NCBI RefSeq assembly: GCF_032884065.1
Contig: NC_088873.1
Location: 22,371,558 to 22,435,557, forward strand
Direction of reading: 5' to 3'
Source of the DNA: Artemia franciscana
Taxonomy: Eukaryota; Arthropoda; Branchiopoda; Anostraca; Artemiidae
DNA length: 64,000 bases
Shown: piece by piece, positions 1 to 12,104 of the stretch
Layout: every line of letters starts with the position of its first letter
Position numbering within the stretch: position 1 is the first letter of the stretch
The notes under the pieces: generated by a model
Database searches by the model: none
Seen by the model: the letters and a program-made list of their open reading frames with translations, nothing else
What the model was told of the DNA's origin: nothing
Translations under genes and position numbers: made by a program

Positions 1-2270
1 ATTTCAGTTTTCTGAAATTAGAGGGTGGAAACTGTGGCATCAACTTCCAGACTAAAAGTCCCTAAAATGAAGAGCGTCCCAGTAGTAGCACGAAAGCTGC
101 AGCAAACATAAAGTTGCGCGGGGTAGCGATATCACTTCTCATATTGCGTGTCACCACCACCCAGAGTGTCACAGTAATAGTATCAAAGGTGACACAAATA
201 CGAAATTAAATGAATTGAAGGTAAAAAAGAGCTTTAAAAATTAGCAAAAAAGAAAAAAAAATCCGACTTATTACAATACAATTTAGTGTTTTAAAATCAT
301 TACGGTTGGGTGTAAAATTTTTGACGGATAAAGAGTTGGCAAGGTGTCATAGAATATCTTAGAACGGACTGAGTTATAGCGCCAGAGTGGTGATTTACTG
401 ACCGATAATGAACGTCGCAGCATTTACTATTGTCTTTAATTTACATGAGCAAAACCGTCAGCTGTACAAGCTAAATAACCCACGAACGTGATGATAGACA
501 CATTATGAGTAATTAAGTTATTTTCAACGAACACTTTTACTTCAAAAATGTTTAAACCACTCCCCCTCATACTAAATTTCTCCGTTAATAAAATCCTAAT
601 TATATATTTACAAATCTCTAATATTATAAGAAAAAAGAAATAAAAACCGAAACATTTATAATTCGAAAAAAACATATGGAAATAGAATTGTTGAGATTGC
701 AAACATTATTTGTTGAGTCCAAAATAACTTACACGATATCACCTCGTATCTGTTTTGACGTTGGGCCTCCAAGCTCGAACTTGGCACGGAACAATGAATT
801 GTTCCGGTATTGATTTTCCATTAAAAAGGATTTTACGGGGATTTTCAACACGTATCGAAGGGTACTTCAAGCTCTAAGGAGAAGGATAAAAGTAATTAGC
901 AACAATAGACATCTAATAATTAACAGAAAAAAAGATATTTGTTAAGATCTACGACAAAAAAAGAGTGATTTAGGATAATCGTTTTACGAAGTCCCTCAAT
1001 ACTCTTTTTTAAAGGATTGGTGCTACAAAGCGTAAGACAAGACTTGTTTGAAATACCAAGGACAGTGAAAATAAAATCTGATTGTTTGAATTCTTTAAGT
1101 AGAACTTAAAGAGCCACAAATATTTCAAAAAAAAAAAAAAACAGGAATTAAATTTTTCATGATAAAGATCGCGCTGATTTTGCTCATTTCAGGTACTAAA
1201 TAAAAAACAATAAAAAAAAATAAACGTGCGTGAAAAATAATAAAAAATAAACTGAAAACATATAGCACTAGAATCCTTAAAAAGGCGTAGTTGTCTTTGG
1301 AAATAAACACATTATTAATGTTGGAATTATTATATATGAAGTATTGTCAAATTTAACTAATTAATTTTGTCTATCTGTTTTCACGGTTCAGGGCGGCAAC
1401 ACTGACGTAAATATGTTACTGCCTTAAAACCTTATAATTTTGGAAATACTAAAAGAAAAATCTTAGAAAATCACGATTTCAGGTATGAATTGGCCTAAGA
1501 TAGATCCATGAGTGATGCTTATATTTTGATGTCCTTGATACTTTAATCCCGGGTTAAGACTAATAGTTTCAGATAGTCTCCAGGGTCCTTATGGTCCATC
1601 CCCACGGCATTTAAAAAAGTAGTATATTAAATAATACCATATCCAGATGATTCAAAATAAGATTTCAGCGCTTCTTAGTCTTATCACTATAAAAAGAAAA
1701 ACAAACAGAACTCTGATGAAGAAACGTATTTCATTTTTGTATGAGAATAAAATATGTGTACTCTAGGTAACACTCATTACAAACTTTCTACTTCTTTACC
1801 ATTAGTATCGACAAATTTACAAGTGTCCTTAAACTTTCATTGCATGATTTTTGACAGGTTACCGACCCTGTTTTCCATCCACTTTTAGTTTTATATAATG
1901 ATCCAACACCACCTTTCGGAATGGGTCCTGAGTTGTTTTTTTTTTTTCAGGAAAACTGTATTACATACATATCATATCAGATAATTATAGATAAGTCATT
2001 TTTGTGAGATAAAAAGTATTGCCTCATAATGCTCAAGAACTTATTTCTTGCAGGCTCCCTTTCCAAAATAAAATTTTCTATTCAACATCGTTTACCATTT
2101 TTATATCCCTTGTAGTGAATGAACCTCGGTCCAGGGCAGCCAAGTACCGAGTTTTTTTAGTGCTAACCAAAGTTTTAGATTCCCACATTTCAGAAATAAT
2201 TTGTATTCTAGCTATAGTATTTGCTTTTTAATACCAGTAGAAAATGGAATGTTTCACCTAAAGGCTGTCA
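1..2270. other. AT-rich DNA downstream of TTC5, no gene seen
   Basis: No protein family, RNA gene or clear repeat is recognisable here. Open frames are short, AT-driven and lack domains. The stretch lies 3' of the TTC5 stop codon, so it is probably intergenic. Confidence 0.5.
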
Positions 2271-2274
2271 ATTC

Positions 2275-2280
2275 TTTATT
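2275..2280 (-). promoter_or_regulatory. candidate polyadenylation signal of TTC5
   Basis: TTTATT on the plus strand is AATAAA on the gene strand, about 320 bases past the TTC5 stop codon. Such hexamers are frequent in AT-rich DNA, so position is the only support. Confidence 0.3.
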
Positions 2281-2601
2281 CATAATCCCTAAAATAAAGA
2301 GAATTCGGGATTCCAGAATTTCGGGAGTTCTCGATTACGAAATGAATGACAAAAACGCGATCTGTGATAAAATGTAAAAATACTATAATAGTACAACTAA
2401 AATACTATCTTGCGCTTTGAAATTACAACAATATAGTTCTACATGATTCTGTATATTCTTATTTTGTTAGCAATACTAATACAGTCATATTTGTACAGTA
2501 AAGCCCAAAATATGAGGGTTAAAAGATACTAAAAAAAAAAAATAAAAAAAGTAAAGATCCTTCTGAGCCGTTACTGGCTTTAAAGGCGTCGAATCGACAT
2601 T

Positions 2602-2809
2602 TCACTTGATGGGTCTTTTTTTTACAGGGACAAGTAGCAAGCTTTGGGCCAAAAATTTACTTACTTTGCCTTTTCGAGAAGCCTCAATCATCTTAAAATC
2701 TGGATCAGGAACTAGAATCCTTTCACCAATCTTAACAGGAAATTCTTTCGCTGTGTTGTAGAGACTCACATTAACGGCTTGAGAAGCATCTACAGCAAGA
2801 GTTAAGCAC
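2602..2809 (-). CDS. TTC5: TTC5 last coding exon: C-terminal half of OB-fold
   Basis: Last coding exon of a TTC5/Strap orthologue. It opens after a tttttaag acceptor, completes the Arg codon split with the exon at 9313-9446, and reads CLTLAVDASQAVNVSLYNTA, then VKIGERILVPDP, KGK and a tail rich in L, V and K before TGA. These match by eye the C-terminal OB-fold of vertebrate TTC5, where VYN, IGDSVAIPEP, KGK and LLLV occupy the same places. TTC5 is a TPR protein known as a p300 cofactor and as the ribosome-bound factor that recognises nascent tubulin and triggers tubulin mRNA decay. A gtaagt inside the exon after KGK could be read as a donor, but the continuing frame fits the family's ending better, so I treat the exon as terminal. 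Confidence 0.85.
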
Positions 2810-3111
2810 CTTAAAAAGAGATACATTAAGTTAAATGAGAGTAGACTTAATCATTATTACTTCAAGAATTTCACAATACAAATTGACAGAACCATCATGA
2901 CTGTCTTTGCTTATCTGCAAATGACTGAACATGCACAGATTTTTGGGAGCTACCATCCACTGTAGAAAGACACTATTATTTCTGGTTCTAAGAACCAGAC
3001 AACTTTTGAACGATACAATAACAAGCAAAATTTACAGTGCAATTTACAAAATTTATTTACTTAAAAACTGCCCTTACTCATCAGAGATTTACCCACGGTC
3101 GAAGTGCCCAG

Positions 3112-3402
3112 TATGCATCTCGGTTGGGTGAGGTTCACAATGGTGATATCCATAATGACAGACCTCAGTTGGGTGAGGCTCACAATAGTGATATCCAAGA
3201 AGACAGACCTCCATGAAGACAGCCCTCGGTTGGGTGAAGCTCACAATAGTGATATCCGTGAAGACAGACCTGAGTTGGTTGAAGCTCACAATAGTGATGT
3301 CGATCAAGACAGACCTCGATTGGGTGAGGTTCAAAATAGTGATATCCATGAAGACAGGCCTCGTTTGGGTGAGGCTCACAATAGGGATATCCATGAAGAC
3401 AG
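3112..3402. repeat. 45-bp minisatellite, about six copies
   Basis: Degenerate units of 45 bp, with cores such as TTGGGTGAGGCTCACAATAG followed by TGATATCCATGAAGACAGAC, repeat about six times in the last TTC5 intron. Because 45 is divisible by three, both strands stay open: a 15-residue period is seen on the plus strand (DRPRLGEAHNSDIHE) and another on the minus strand. No conserved domain supports translation. Confidence 0.85.
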
Positions 3403-4089
3403 ACAAGTCTTTGTTATTATGATATTGTGTCTAAAATAGGGTTTTAGTTTATCTGAATTTATTAGCAGTTAAAATTCTGTTCATTCCTTTCAGAGTCAAA
3501 GTGTTTTAGCAACCGGTCTCAGGCTCTTTAGCCATACAATCAACAAAGTTACAGTCTTCAAATTACTCCACAGCTCCATTGAAGTCTCTTAATCCTGTTG
3601 CATTGTCAACAATCAGTATTTTATATCAGACATTATTAAGGCTACATATATTCTTATTTTTCAGAGTGTCCCTTTTATCGCTATACAGAGCAACTAAGCA
3701 CCAAAAACTACAGAAAATAATAAGATTCGAGACGAAAATATAGCTATAAATAGCCACAGAAAATTGAATCAAAATTTATCTATTTGAACGACTGTCCAAG
3801 CCCTTTTTGTCAAAATGACTAGAAAAAACCAAATTATAAGCGGAAAAGTTAACATTTTTTTACAGCTGGTTCTTCCAGAACCTTATTCCAGCAACCTTGG
3901 CAGCGTAAACTTGAAATAAAAATACAATCCAAAATGTGACTCAACAGAGTAGGATGAATTCACAAATTCAAGTCTTCTACACTAGGATCTACAATATAGT
4001 ATTACAGCCAAGATATTAATCGGCATATTAATATTGAAAAACTACAATTTTATTATTCTTGCAACACCCTAGGAAACACCAGCATCTTT

Positions 4090-4920
4090 AAACAGTACCA
4101 ATATAACTATATATGACGGTAAACTAGATACTAGACGCACAGTCCCAAGCGGTTTCCTGTGTATATTAGAAGAGATAGATGTATCTCGTATTGCTTATGC
4201 GGATGATGTCTTCAACCCCGGCCGAAAGGTGATGGCGTTTGAGAATTTTCCGTACTGAGTCGAGAATATTCAAAAGATAAATTTGAAGTTTAATGCTGGA
4301 AAGTCAGAAATCGTACTATTCAAATGGGGCCGAGTTCCTGAAAGATATAAAGTTGATCTTAGTAAAGTACCGGTTGCCTGAAAGCCTGAAATGAAATATC
4401 TTGGCCCTCCTCATCCGTCATATCCAGCGCCGGACGTCCAGCACCTACGCCAGTATAGTATCAAATAAACTTCGTTTCAATCACTGGCTGCTAGCTAATT
4501 TATATAACTCATATGCACCTCCGAATTACTTTTACCATTCACCTTTTTGGCTTACCTTCTTGGCTATGGAAACTCCAGCGAATTTATTACCGGTATACAA
4601 AATATCTCCTCGGCCTCCCACCTCGGGCAAGGAATCCTTGGGCCAGTAAGAGATGAGGTATTATAGATCCTAATGCTGCTATCGGCATACGCTACGAAGC
4701 TTATAATAAAGGAATCAATGGACAACAATGGTGTTCTCTTTTAAAAGAGTAAATGTATCGCATTTTATTTTGTAACTGTTTGGTTAATTGTTGTGCTTGC
4801 GTGCTTATTTGATGAATTTAGGTTTTGTTTTATTTGTCTTTCACTTTTTTTTGTTCTCTTATACTCCGTTTGTTATTGTGTTTTCAAGGGGTCGTAAATA
4901 AATTCAAATCAAATACAAGT
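4090..4920 (+). pseudogene. LINE reverse transcriptase remnant with 3' tail
   Basis: A decayed non-LTR retrotransposon. Around 4190 the frame reads IAYADDVF, the catalytic YADD box of reverse transcriptase, followed by an NAGKSEIVLF-type segment and MKYLG. After frame breaks, 4440-4570 reads KLRFNHWLLANLYNSY and YHSPFWLTFL, which resembles the C-terminus of the minus-strand LINE at 21.9-23.3 kb, so the two look like one family. The remnant ends near 4910 with GGGGTCGTAAATAAATTC and an AAT-rich tail. Multiple stops show it is dead. It lies in the last TTC5 intron, antisense to the gene. Confidence 0.75.
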
Positions 4921-5199
4921 CCAGCCATATTATTTAACTACACAAACAATAAGGTAATACTTATTGGTTGTAGCTTGAATTGTATCCACCATAGGTAAAC
5001 ACAGGTTTAACCCATAGGGGTGGCGGAAGCCAGAAGTTTTTCTTGGGGCAGGGTTTTAAAATTGTATTTACAGGCCGGAATTTTTCCGTTGTTCAAGAAG
5101 GGCAAGAATTTTGGATTTATCTTTCTTTGGGGCGGGACACTCTTCCTCTCTTTGTACAGCAGCGAAGTAATCCTATCTAAGTCTAATCGTAAAGATAAC

Positions 5200-5558
5200 T
5201 TCGAAGACCACGCTGCCTTTCCATGACGAAAATATAAAAGTTCAAAACAGGGATGAAACTTTTTAATCGACACTGAAACAAATATAAACTTTTAACTGAA
5301 TATTTCGGACACATATACAGTACCCATCATCAGCAGTAAAACTAAAAGACATCAATAAAAACAACAAAATTTATACCCAATAAAATAATTACATATAGTT
5401 TATTGCTCTTATTTTTTTCGATGAAACAGCGTAAACAAATCTCCTTGACGTTTTCGGTTCCGGTTCATTATATTTATCTGAAATATCAGGTGGACAGAAG
5501 TCAAAGCACTTAGGTGAAATGAAATTTACTTTATTTGACTACAGTAAATTATCTTAAA
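5200..5558 (-). pseudogene. 3' part of Penelope-like element, cut off by Helitron
   Basis: On the minus strand a short frame runs from the Helitron edge (about 5552) to a TAA at 5389-5391 and reads CPPDISDKYNEPEPKTSRRF near its middle. It sits where the end of the Penelope-like ORF should be if the Helitron at 5559-6812 is removed. It is followed by the hammerhead-like sequence at 5290-5342, which PLEs usually carry in their terminal repeats. The outer limit near 5200 is uncertain. Joining this to the GIY-YIG part across the Helitron is my inference. Confidence 0.5.
5290..5342 (-). ncRNA. candidate hammerhead ribozyme of Penelope-like element
   Basis: Read on the minus strand, TTTTACTG is followed by CTGATGA (plus-strand 5327-5333), a helix II candidate GGGTAC/GTGTCC (two wobble pairs, 7-nt loop), GAAA (plus-strand 5303-5306), TATT and CAGTTAAAA. 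TTTTACTG pairs with CAGT(T)AAAA as helix I, and AUU precedes helix I as a legal NUH cleavage site. Helix III is almost absent, as described for the minimal type I hammerheads of Penelope-like elements. An unpaired U between CTGATGA and helix II departs from the consensus and lowers confidence. Confidence 0.5.
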
Positions 5559-6812
<1,254 letters not shown>

Positions 6813-6859
6813 TTGAATTCAATCCAAATTCACCTGTATCTCTGTTTATGGAATTATTC

Positions 6860-7365
6860 TTGAATAATTTTTTTTTTTTTTATTTCGATTGTTTCCCTGA
6901 AAATTTGCTTTAAACCTTGGTCCCTACAAAATCAAAGAGACATTCTCAAACAAAATGAAATGGTTTGGATAATTAAAACATATTCCGATAGAGCCAACGT
7001 GAAATCTTCATGTTCGGAATTCTGCTTTAAGGACGATGAAATAGAATTATGATGTTGTAGTAATCTCGTTTTCAAATTGTGGTTAGTAAGTCCCACATAA
7101 GAGCTTCCCCAAGTACATGGGATTTTATAAGCCCCACTTTGTTGCTCTACGGAAGTTCAATCCTTTCCAGAATTTTAAAGCTAGCCAAAGTATTACTACC
7201 TCTTAAAGCTACCTTTAAACCATTATTTTGTAAAATTCTTTTAAGTTTTTCACTCAGCCCTAGAACATATGGTAAAAAACAAAAAACATCTTTCTTTTCT
7301 GTTGTTTCCATGATATCGTTAGAAAAATCAAAAAGTAAATAGTTTACCCATGGGGGCAAATTAGC
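6860..7365 (-). pseudogene. Penelope-like element: linker and GIY-YIG endonuclease
   Basis: Minus-strand translation reads FSNDIMETTEKKDVF, then FLPYVLGLSEKLKRILQ, a linker conserved in Penelope-like elements. After a stop and frame change near 7147 it reads GAYKIPCTWGSSYVGLTNHN and a LLQHH segment, the GIY-YIG nuclease in GAY/YVG form. The frame is lost near 6920. PLEs are retroelements with a telomerase-like reverse transcriptase and a C-terminal GIY-YIG nuclease. The piece starts at the point where the inverted reverse-transcriptase piece at 7372-7815 stops (both contain FSND), and Helitron H1 cuts it off at 6812. Confidence 0.8.
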
Positions 7366-7371
7366 AAATTA

Positions 7372-7815
7372 TTTTGTAGAAAAATTGAAACAATAGCGTT
7401 AGATTCATATTTTTTAAAACACAAATTGTGGGGGAGATATATGGATGACATAATTTCAGTATGGAATTATGAGAAGGAGGAATTAAAAGGCTTTTTAGAA
7501 CATCTTAATTTTTGGGGAGGTGATTTAAAATTTACAATAGAATTAGAAGAGGATAAGAAATTTCCATTTCTGGTTGTCCTTCTTTTAAAAAATGAAAATA
7601 TTCTGGATTTTAAAATTTACAGCAAACCTACTACTTAATCATATCCTTACTTGACCGCGTTTTTAGAATTTGCTTTCCAAAATTCATTGAGGAGGAATTA
7701 TTGTTGTTAAAAGAAATTTTAATAAGTAACCATATCCATGTTGGTTAATTGACGAGACTTTTTCGAAAAGAAGGAAAAAATTTCTCGAATTTTCTAACGA
7801 TACCTTGGAAACCAA
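7372..7815 (+). pseudogene. Penelope-like reverse transcriptase segment, inverted
   Basis: Plus-strand translation reads LEKIETIALDSYFLKHKLWG, then RYMDDIISVW (the catalytic YxDD box), FLEHLNFWGGDLKFTIELEE, KKFPFLVVLL and IYSKPTT. These are the palm-to-thumb landmarks of Penelope-like reverse transcriptases. After frame changes it continues with EEELLLLKEILI and EFSNDTLET to about 7815. It faces away from the GIY-YIG piece at 6860-7365, and the two meet near 7366. Stops and a missing 5' half make it inactive. Confidence 0.85.
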
Positions 7816-8093
7816 CATTTGTATGTCTCTCTTCACTTCACTTCTTAAATTCATTTTCAGCTATATGTTAAATCTCATTCTAATCTTCTATCTGTTAAAT
7901 ATCCTATCTGTTAAATGACCTTGTCTTGTTCCAGTGTTTTTTTTTCTTTGTTTTTTGGTTTTTTTTAATAAAAGTGTTTTATTCTTGTTTTCTATGGTCC
8001 ATTACAAGCAAAGCTTCTTGGGCCTAGCAACCGCTTTACTTTGTAATAGTTTTTCTTTTAGTATTAATAAATTGATTGATTGATTGATTGAAG
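7812..8093 (+). mobile_element. orphan 3' end of the 39-45 kb LINE family
   Basis: This matches by eye the 3' UTR of the LINE at 45220-45562: the blocks CTATATGTTAAATCTC, GGTCCATTACAAGCAAAGC, TTGGGCCTAG and AGTATTAATAAATTGATTG recur in order. It ends with five TTGA repeats, the 3' tail of the family. No coding part remains, and the Penelope-like piece abuts it on the left. Confidence 0.9.
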
Positions 8094-9312
8094 ACTGACA
8101 TGTCTATCCACTTTACCAAAAGAAAGACAATTTTCACTTTGTAAAACTCAGTTCTTTTTTATGCCATTTAGCCAACTCTGCCCACAAACCAACAAAAATG
8201 CTATGTCTCTGTGCAACAATGATTGCGCAAAGCATACGCAGTAATCTAAATTCAACAGGTTGCTAATTTCATGAGTCTTTTTAAAGCCGTTACCCTTTAT
8301 TTTGAAACTTAGCAAATAGCCTGAAATCGTTTAATCCCACTCATTTATTATCTTAAATGGCAGCTTTGTACAAGAGAGTAGAAAGGATTCAAAGTTTTAA
8401 CAACTGAGAATAAAAAATTACGGTTAGAGTTTAATAAGAGCACAAACTATAAAATATACCGCCCTAAAACTCCCGTCATTGCGCTTAATTTTAATTAATG
8501 TTTATTGAGAATATGATTAATATCTACATTAAGAGGCACACAATAAGATGGCAACCTTCTCACATTCAGGATAATTTATGTTCTTTTTCAAGTTTTAAAG
8601 CCATTCTGTAATATCATTTGAAAAACTCGGCTACCAAATATTTTTCTTGTTTTTGTTTTAATATCATATACAGGGTTATCTATATATAATCCTATATAAA
8701 AGGGGTACCCCTCAACCTACTGCTCTTTACGTTAAAATTCATATTTTGTATAGAAAAATTACCTCTGAAAATGTACAACCATTATTTTTTGGGGGAGGGA
8801 GGGGCTGAAACACTTAAAACAGAAATCGGAGGAGAAAGGAAGTGGGGAAAGTATTTCTGTTGGAAGTTGCCCTGCACCCCTTCCGTCTTTATGCAGGTAA
8901 GCACATGAATGCAGTCTGCAAAAATATTTCTGCTAAAGAAAAGAAACATAGGTTCCATTTCAGAATGTTGCGCATTTTTGGTTAATATGACAAGCTGAAT
9001 TTAACATGGATTTAGGCTCTGGCCAAAATGGCCCTTTGCTTCCAGTCCCATATTTACAACGTTCTTTTTCCAGTTTGCATAGATTATACTGACACATAAA
9101 ATTTTTATATTGACCTGTCTGTTAAAATTTTTGCATTCTTAGTTTATTACATGTTAAGAAAATGCAAATATGCTAAAATTAGTTTTCCAAAAACATTATT
9201 AACAGAATAAACAAACAGTTACCTAAAACACTTGAACATAAAGGATGTACACACAACGAGCTGAAAAAACCCTAGGATACTACACTTTTAACGGATAGAA
9301 AATCAAATTCAC
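8094..9312. other. TTC5 intron sequence, little recognisable
   Basis: No coding sequence was found. A short stretch near 8690-8870 (CTGCTCTTTACGTTAAAATT and a G-rich run) resembles the end of the dispersed repeat family described at 27356-28520. Confidence 0.4.
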
Positions 9313-9446
9313 CTCGGAACTCCTTCGGAAATATGACTATTTGCAACTACACAGCCTTGTACTGCTTTACCACGATTAATTCCTTCTTCAAGAGCATTGA
9401 CAGGGACTATTTTGAAATTGTGTTTGCTGTCTTGATTTTTGAGGCC
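9313..9446 (-). CDS. TTC5: TTC5 exon: N-terminal half of OB-fold
   Basis: A ttttag acceptor is followed by GLKNQDSKHNFKIVPVNALE, then EGINRGKAVQGCVV and SEGVP, then a split Arg codon at donor gtgaat. By eye this aligns with the vertebrate TTC5 stretch just after the TPRs, where LQPGVNSGAVILGKVV begins the OB-fold. The exon is 134 nt, entering in phase 0 and leaving two bases that join the exon at 2602-2809 in frame. The intron on its 3' side (6.5 kb) holds the layered Penelope/Helitron locus. Confidence 0.85.
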
Positions 9447-11864
9447 CTAAAAAGGAAGATGGAGAAAAATTACCGAAAACTAAGAAATAGAAACTAGGAA
9501 GCTTCGAATTTTTTTTTAAGTAATTGTAAAATAGTAAAATATATCCAGGTTTTTACATACTATTAAGTGTTTTTCTCAGAATAGTCCAGATAGTCCGTTG
9601 ATGTTTTTTTTGGGTGGAGGAGGGCTCTTAGACCCTCCTATTGTGTTTTGGGTTTCGTTTAAGGACCCAAGTTTTAAAGAAAATAAATGAAAACAGCGTA
9701 TGAGAACACAAAGCAACTATTCAAAGATAAATATAAACTGAAACAAAAACTAAGTATTCTCTTTTACTTAGTGTTTAGGAACTTAAATGACAATGACCTA
9801 TATTTAGTTCAGATTTGATTTAAGGCTAATGAAACTTTGTTCAGAATTTTTGCGCAAATAACATATGCAATGTTAACCCCTTGGAGCTAGACCTCTTGGC
9901 AACACTATTTATTTAATTTTCTTACAAGTACTAAATACATTTATGGAAAGGATTTTGATGAAAAAAAAAATGAATTTGTTAGTACTCGTAGTGGGAATAC
10001 CTGAAAGTGCAATATGTGAAAGTAGTTTAGTCTTAATTTGGCCAAAAGACATTAATCTCAAGTAACAAAAAGTTTATAGCTTGAATTGTTTTTTGAGCAA
10101 ATAATTTTCGTAAGCTTCAGAGTCACTTGAAATCACTTGATTATATGTCACTAGTCTTGGCAACTATCATTCCATATTATTACGATATATATGGGTAGTT
10201 ACCGAATACAACAAATATTCATCCCCATAAATAACACTAGTTTTTATTATAAAGAACAGAACATGACATTATAGCTATCCTTGGGCGGAGTGATGGTAAC
10301 CCAGGTTACGAATTGCTCATGAAAATATAGCTATCCCTAGAAAACATAAACGCAGTGATCTTAGGAATATGGCGAGGAAAAGAGAATTAAATCAACCTGC
10401 AGCCGGAGTTTCTAACATATGTGCAGTTGACAACGGCCAACAATTACAACACTACTAAAAGAAATTTAGAAGCACATAATAAAATTACTAGTTTTCTTCA
10501 CAAATTCTAAAAGAAATAAAATCATGTACTTTTTTTAATAATATGTACTAAAAGTTTTCTATTTGGAAACGCCCGGCAACGTAGGCAAAAAATATCGATG
10601 CCCCAATCCTTTGACAGGAAGCTGACACAGTAAAATCACCGATCTTTATTATTGACCTTTTAACAAACGGGGTAAAAAGTAGTTCAGCTTTCAACATTAT
10701 TTTTAGAATTAGAAGGAGTTTGGTTGCCCCAATTGATCCTTCATGAAATTTTACTGCCGACTAATAAAGCTGAAAAAATAAGAAAACTGCCCGAAACCCG
10801 AAAACATTATTGGACAAATTCTCAGAGTAGCAGCTAATTAGCGTTTATCAGCTTTACCGACGCAACCTTCATTAAGCTGTTTGAGCGATCATCAAACGAC
10901 AATTAGTTGAGTTCTAACATTTTTTGTAGAATTGATCTTTTTATTATTATTTTGGCGCTTCAGAAAGTAATTACAAGATAACTACAAAAGAGCACAAGCG
11001 CTATTTTGGTAGTCTTTTCACTACGGCCTTTGCAAGGGATGGCAATCTCCAAGCACTGTCATAATTATGATGCTATAAAAAACAAACAGTTTGCAGGTAG
11101 AGCAAAATTAATGTCGTTTTAATTTTAGGAGGTAATACGAGGTAAAAAAAGCCCCTCTGAAGTTTGGGATTCGGTATTACATGAGCACTAAGCTTAGTCA
11201 TGTTTTCCGAATGTACAAAACTGTTAAATGTTTCTTTGCCGTGAAAATCCTTGTATTTATTTACTTATTTGTCCTGAACGGTAGAGTCTACAATAAAACG
11301 CTAGAAAAAAGTTTCCTGAATCGCTGGTCAGTCCTATGGTTAAATGGTTCGGCTAGTAACCGAAGACTCACGGATTGAGCTTCCATACTAACCTCAATTT
11401 TTTTTTTCCTCTTTTAGTTAATGTTTATTTCTTTATGGACTATTTTCCCCAAAAAAATGCTCTAAAAATTGAATTGAAAAACCTACATAAAAAATAAAAT
11501 AACGTCACTTTTAACAACTGTTTTTACCAAAACTGTCAGGAATTCCCTATATACTTCTTTTTCTTAAATACCTTAGAGAACTCAATTAAACATTACTTTT
11601 TACTTTTCATTTTATTATTCAACGTCAGTAAGATTAATGTTCATTTTCCTCTATTTTACTTTCATTTTACTGGAAATTTTTCAATTCCTTGACCTATCGT
11701 TTTCAGTAGCTTGTAGCAACACGAGAGCCGACACCTGGATATTTATTACTAGTGATAGTTATTATACAAAAAATTTTGTCGTAAATATCCTAAAAAAGTT
11801 TAGCCATCTAAACAAAAAGTTACATCACCATCAATAAATTACAAAAGTAAGAGCAATCACATAC
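9447..11864. other. TTC5 intron, no feature recognised
   Basis: AT-rich intron sequence between two TTC5 exons. The open frame at 11181-11378 has no domain and no codon-level support. I recognise no repeat family. Confidence 0.5.
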
Positions 11865-12104
11865 TTGAATAAGGGAATGTATTTTCTTCTGTTTTAGTTT
11901 CCCCATTTGCAGGACATGTTCTTCCACAGCTTTTAAAGATCGGAAGAGAACATCAGCATGCCCAATGGCGAATTCTGACTCGGGATCAAGTGTTTCACAG
12001 ACGTCATACCATTCTATAGCTTCCTGATATTGTTCAGCGGCTTTCAAGATATTCCCGTAATTTAAAGCAAAATCAGAGTCTTTTGAGCAAACTGGATCCT
12101 TCTC
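11865..12104 (-). CDS. TTC5: TTC5 exon: third/fourth TPR and helix to OB-fold
   Basis: Acceptor tttctag, then EKDPVCSKDSDFALNYGNIL, KAAEQYQEAIEWYDVCETLD, PESEFAIGHADVLFRSLKAV and EEHVLQMGKLKQKKIHSLIQ, then donor gtatgt. The exon is 240 nt, phase 0 at both ends. The TPR pattern (NYGNI, QEAIEWYD, LDPE) and the following KLKQKKIHSL match the vertebrate TTC5 segment whose counterpart is KVKTKKLQSML. TPR repeats form the groove that, in mammalian TTC5, binds the nascent tubulin N-terminus. Confidence 0.9.
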
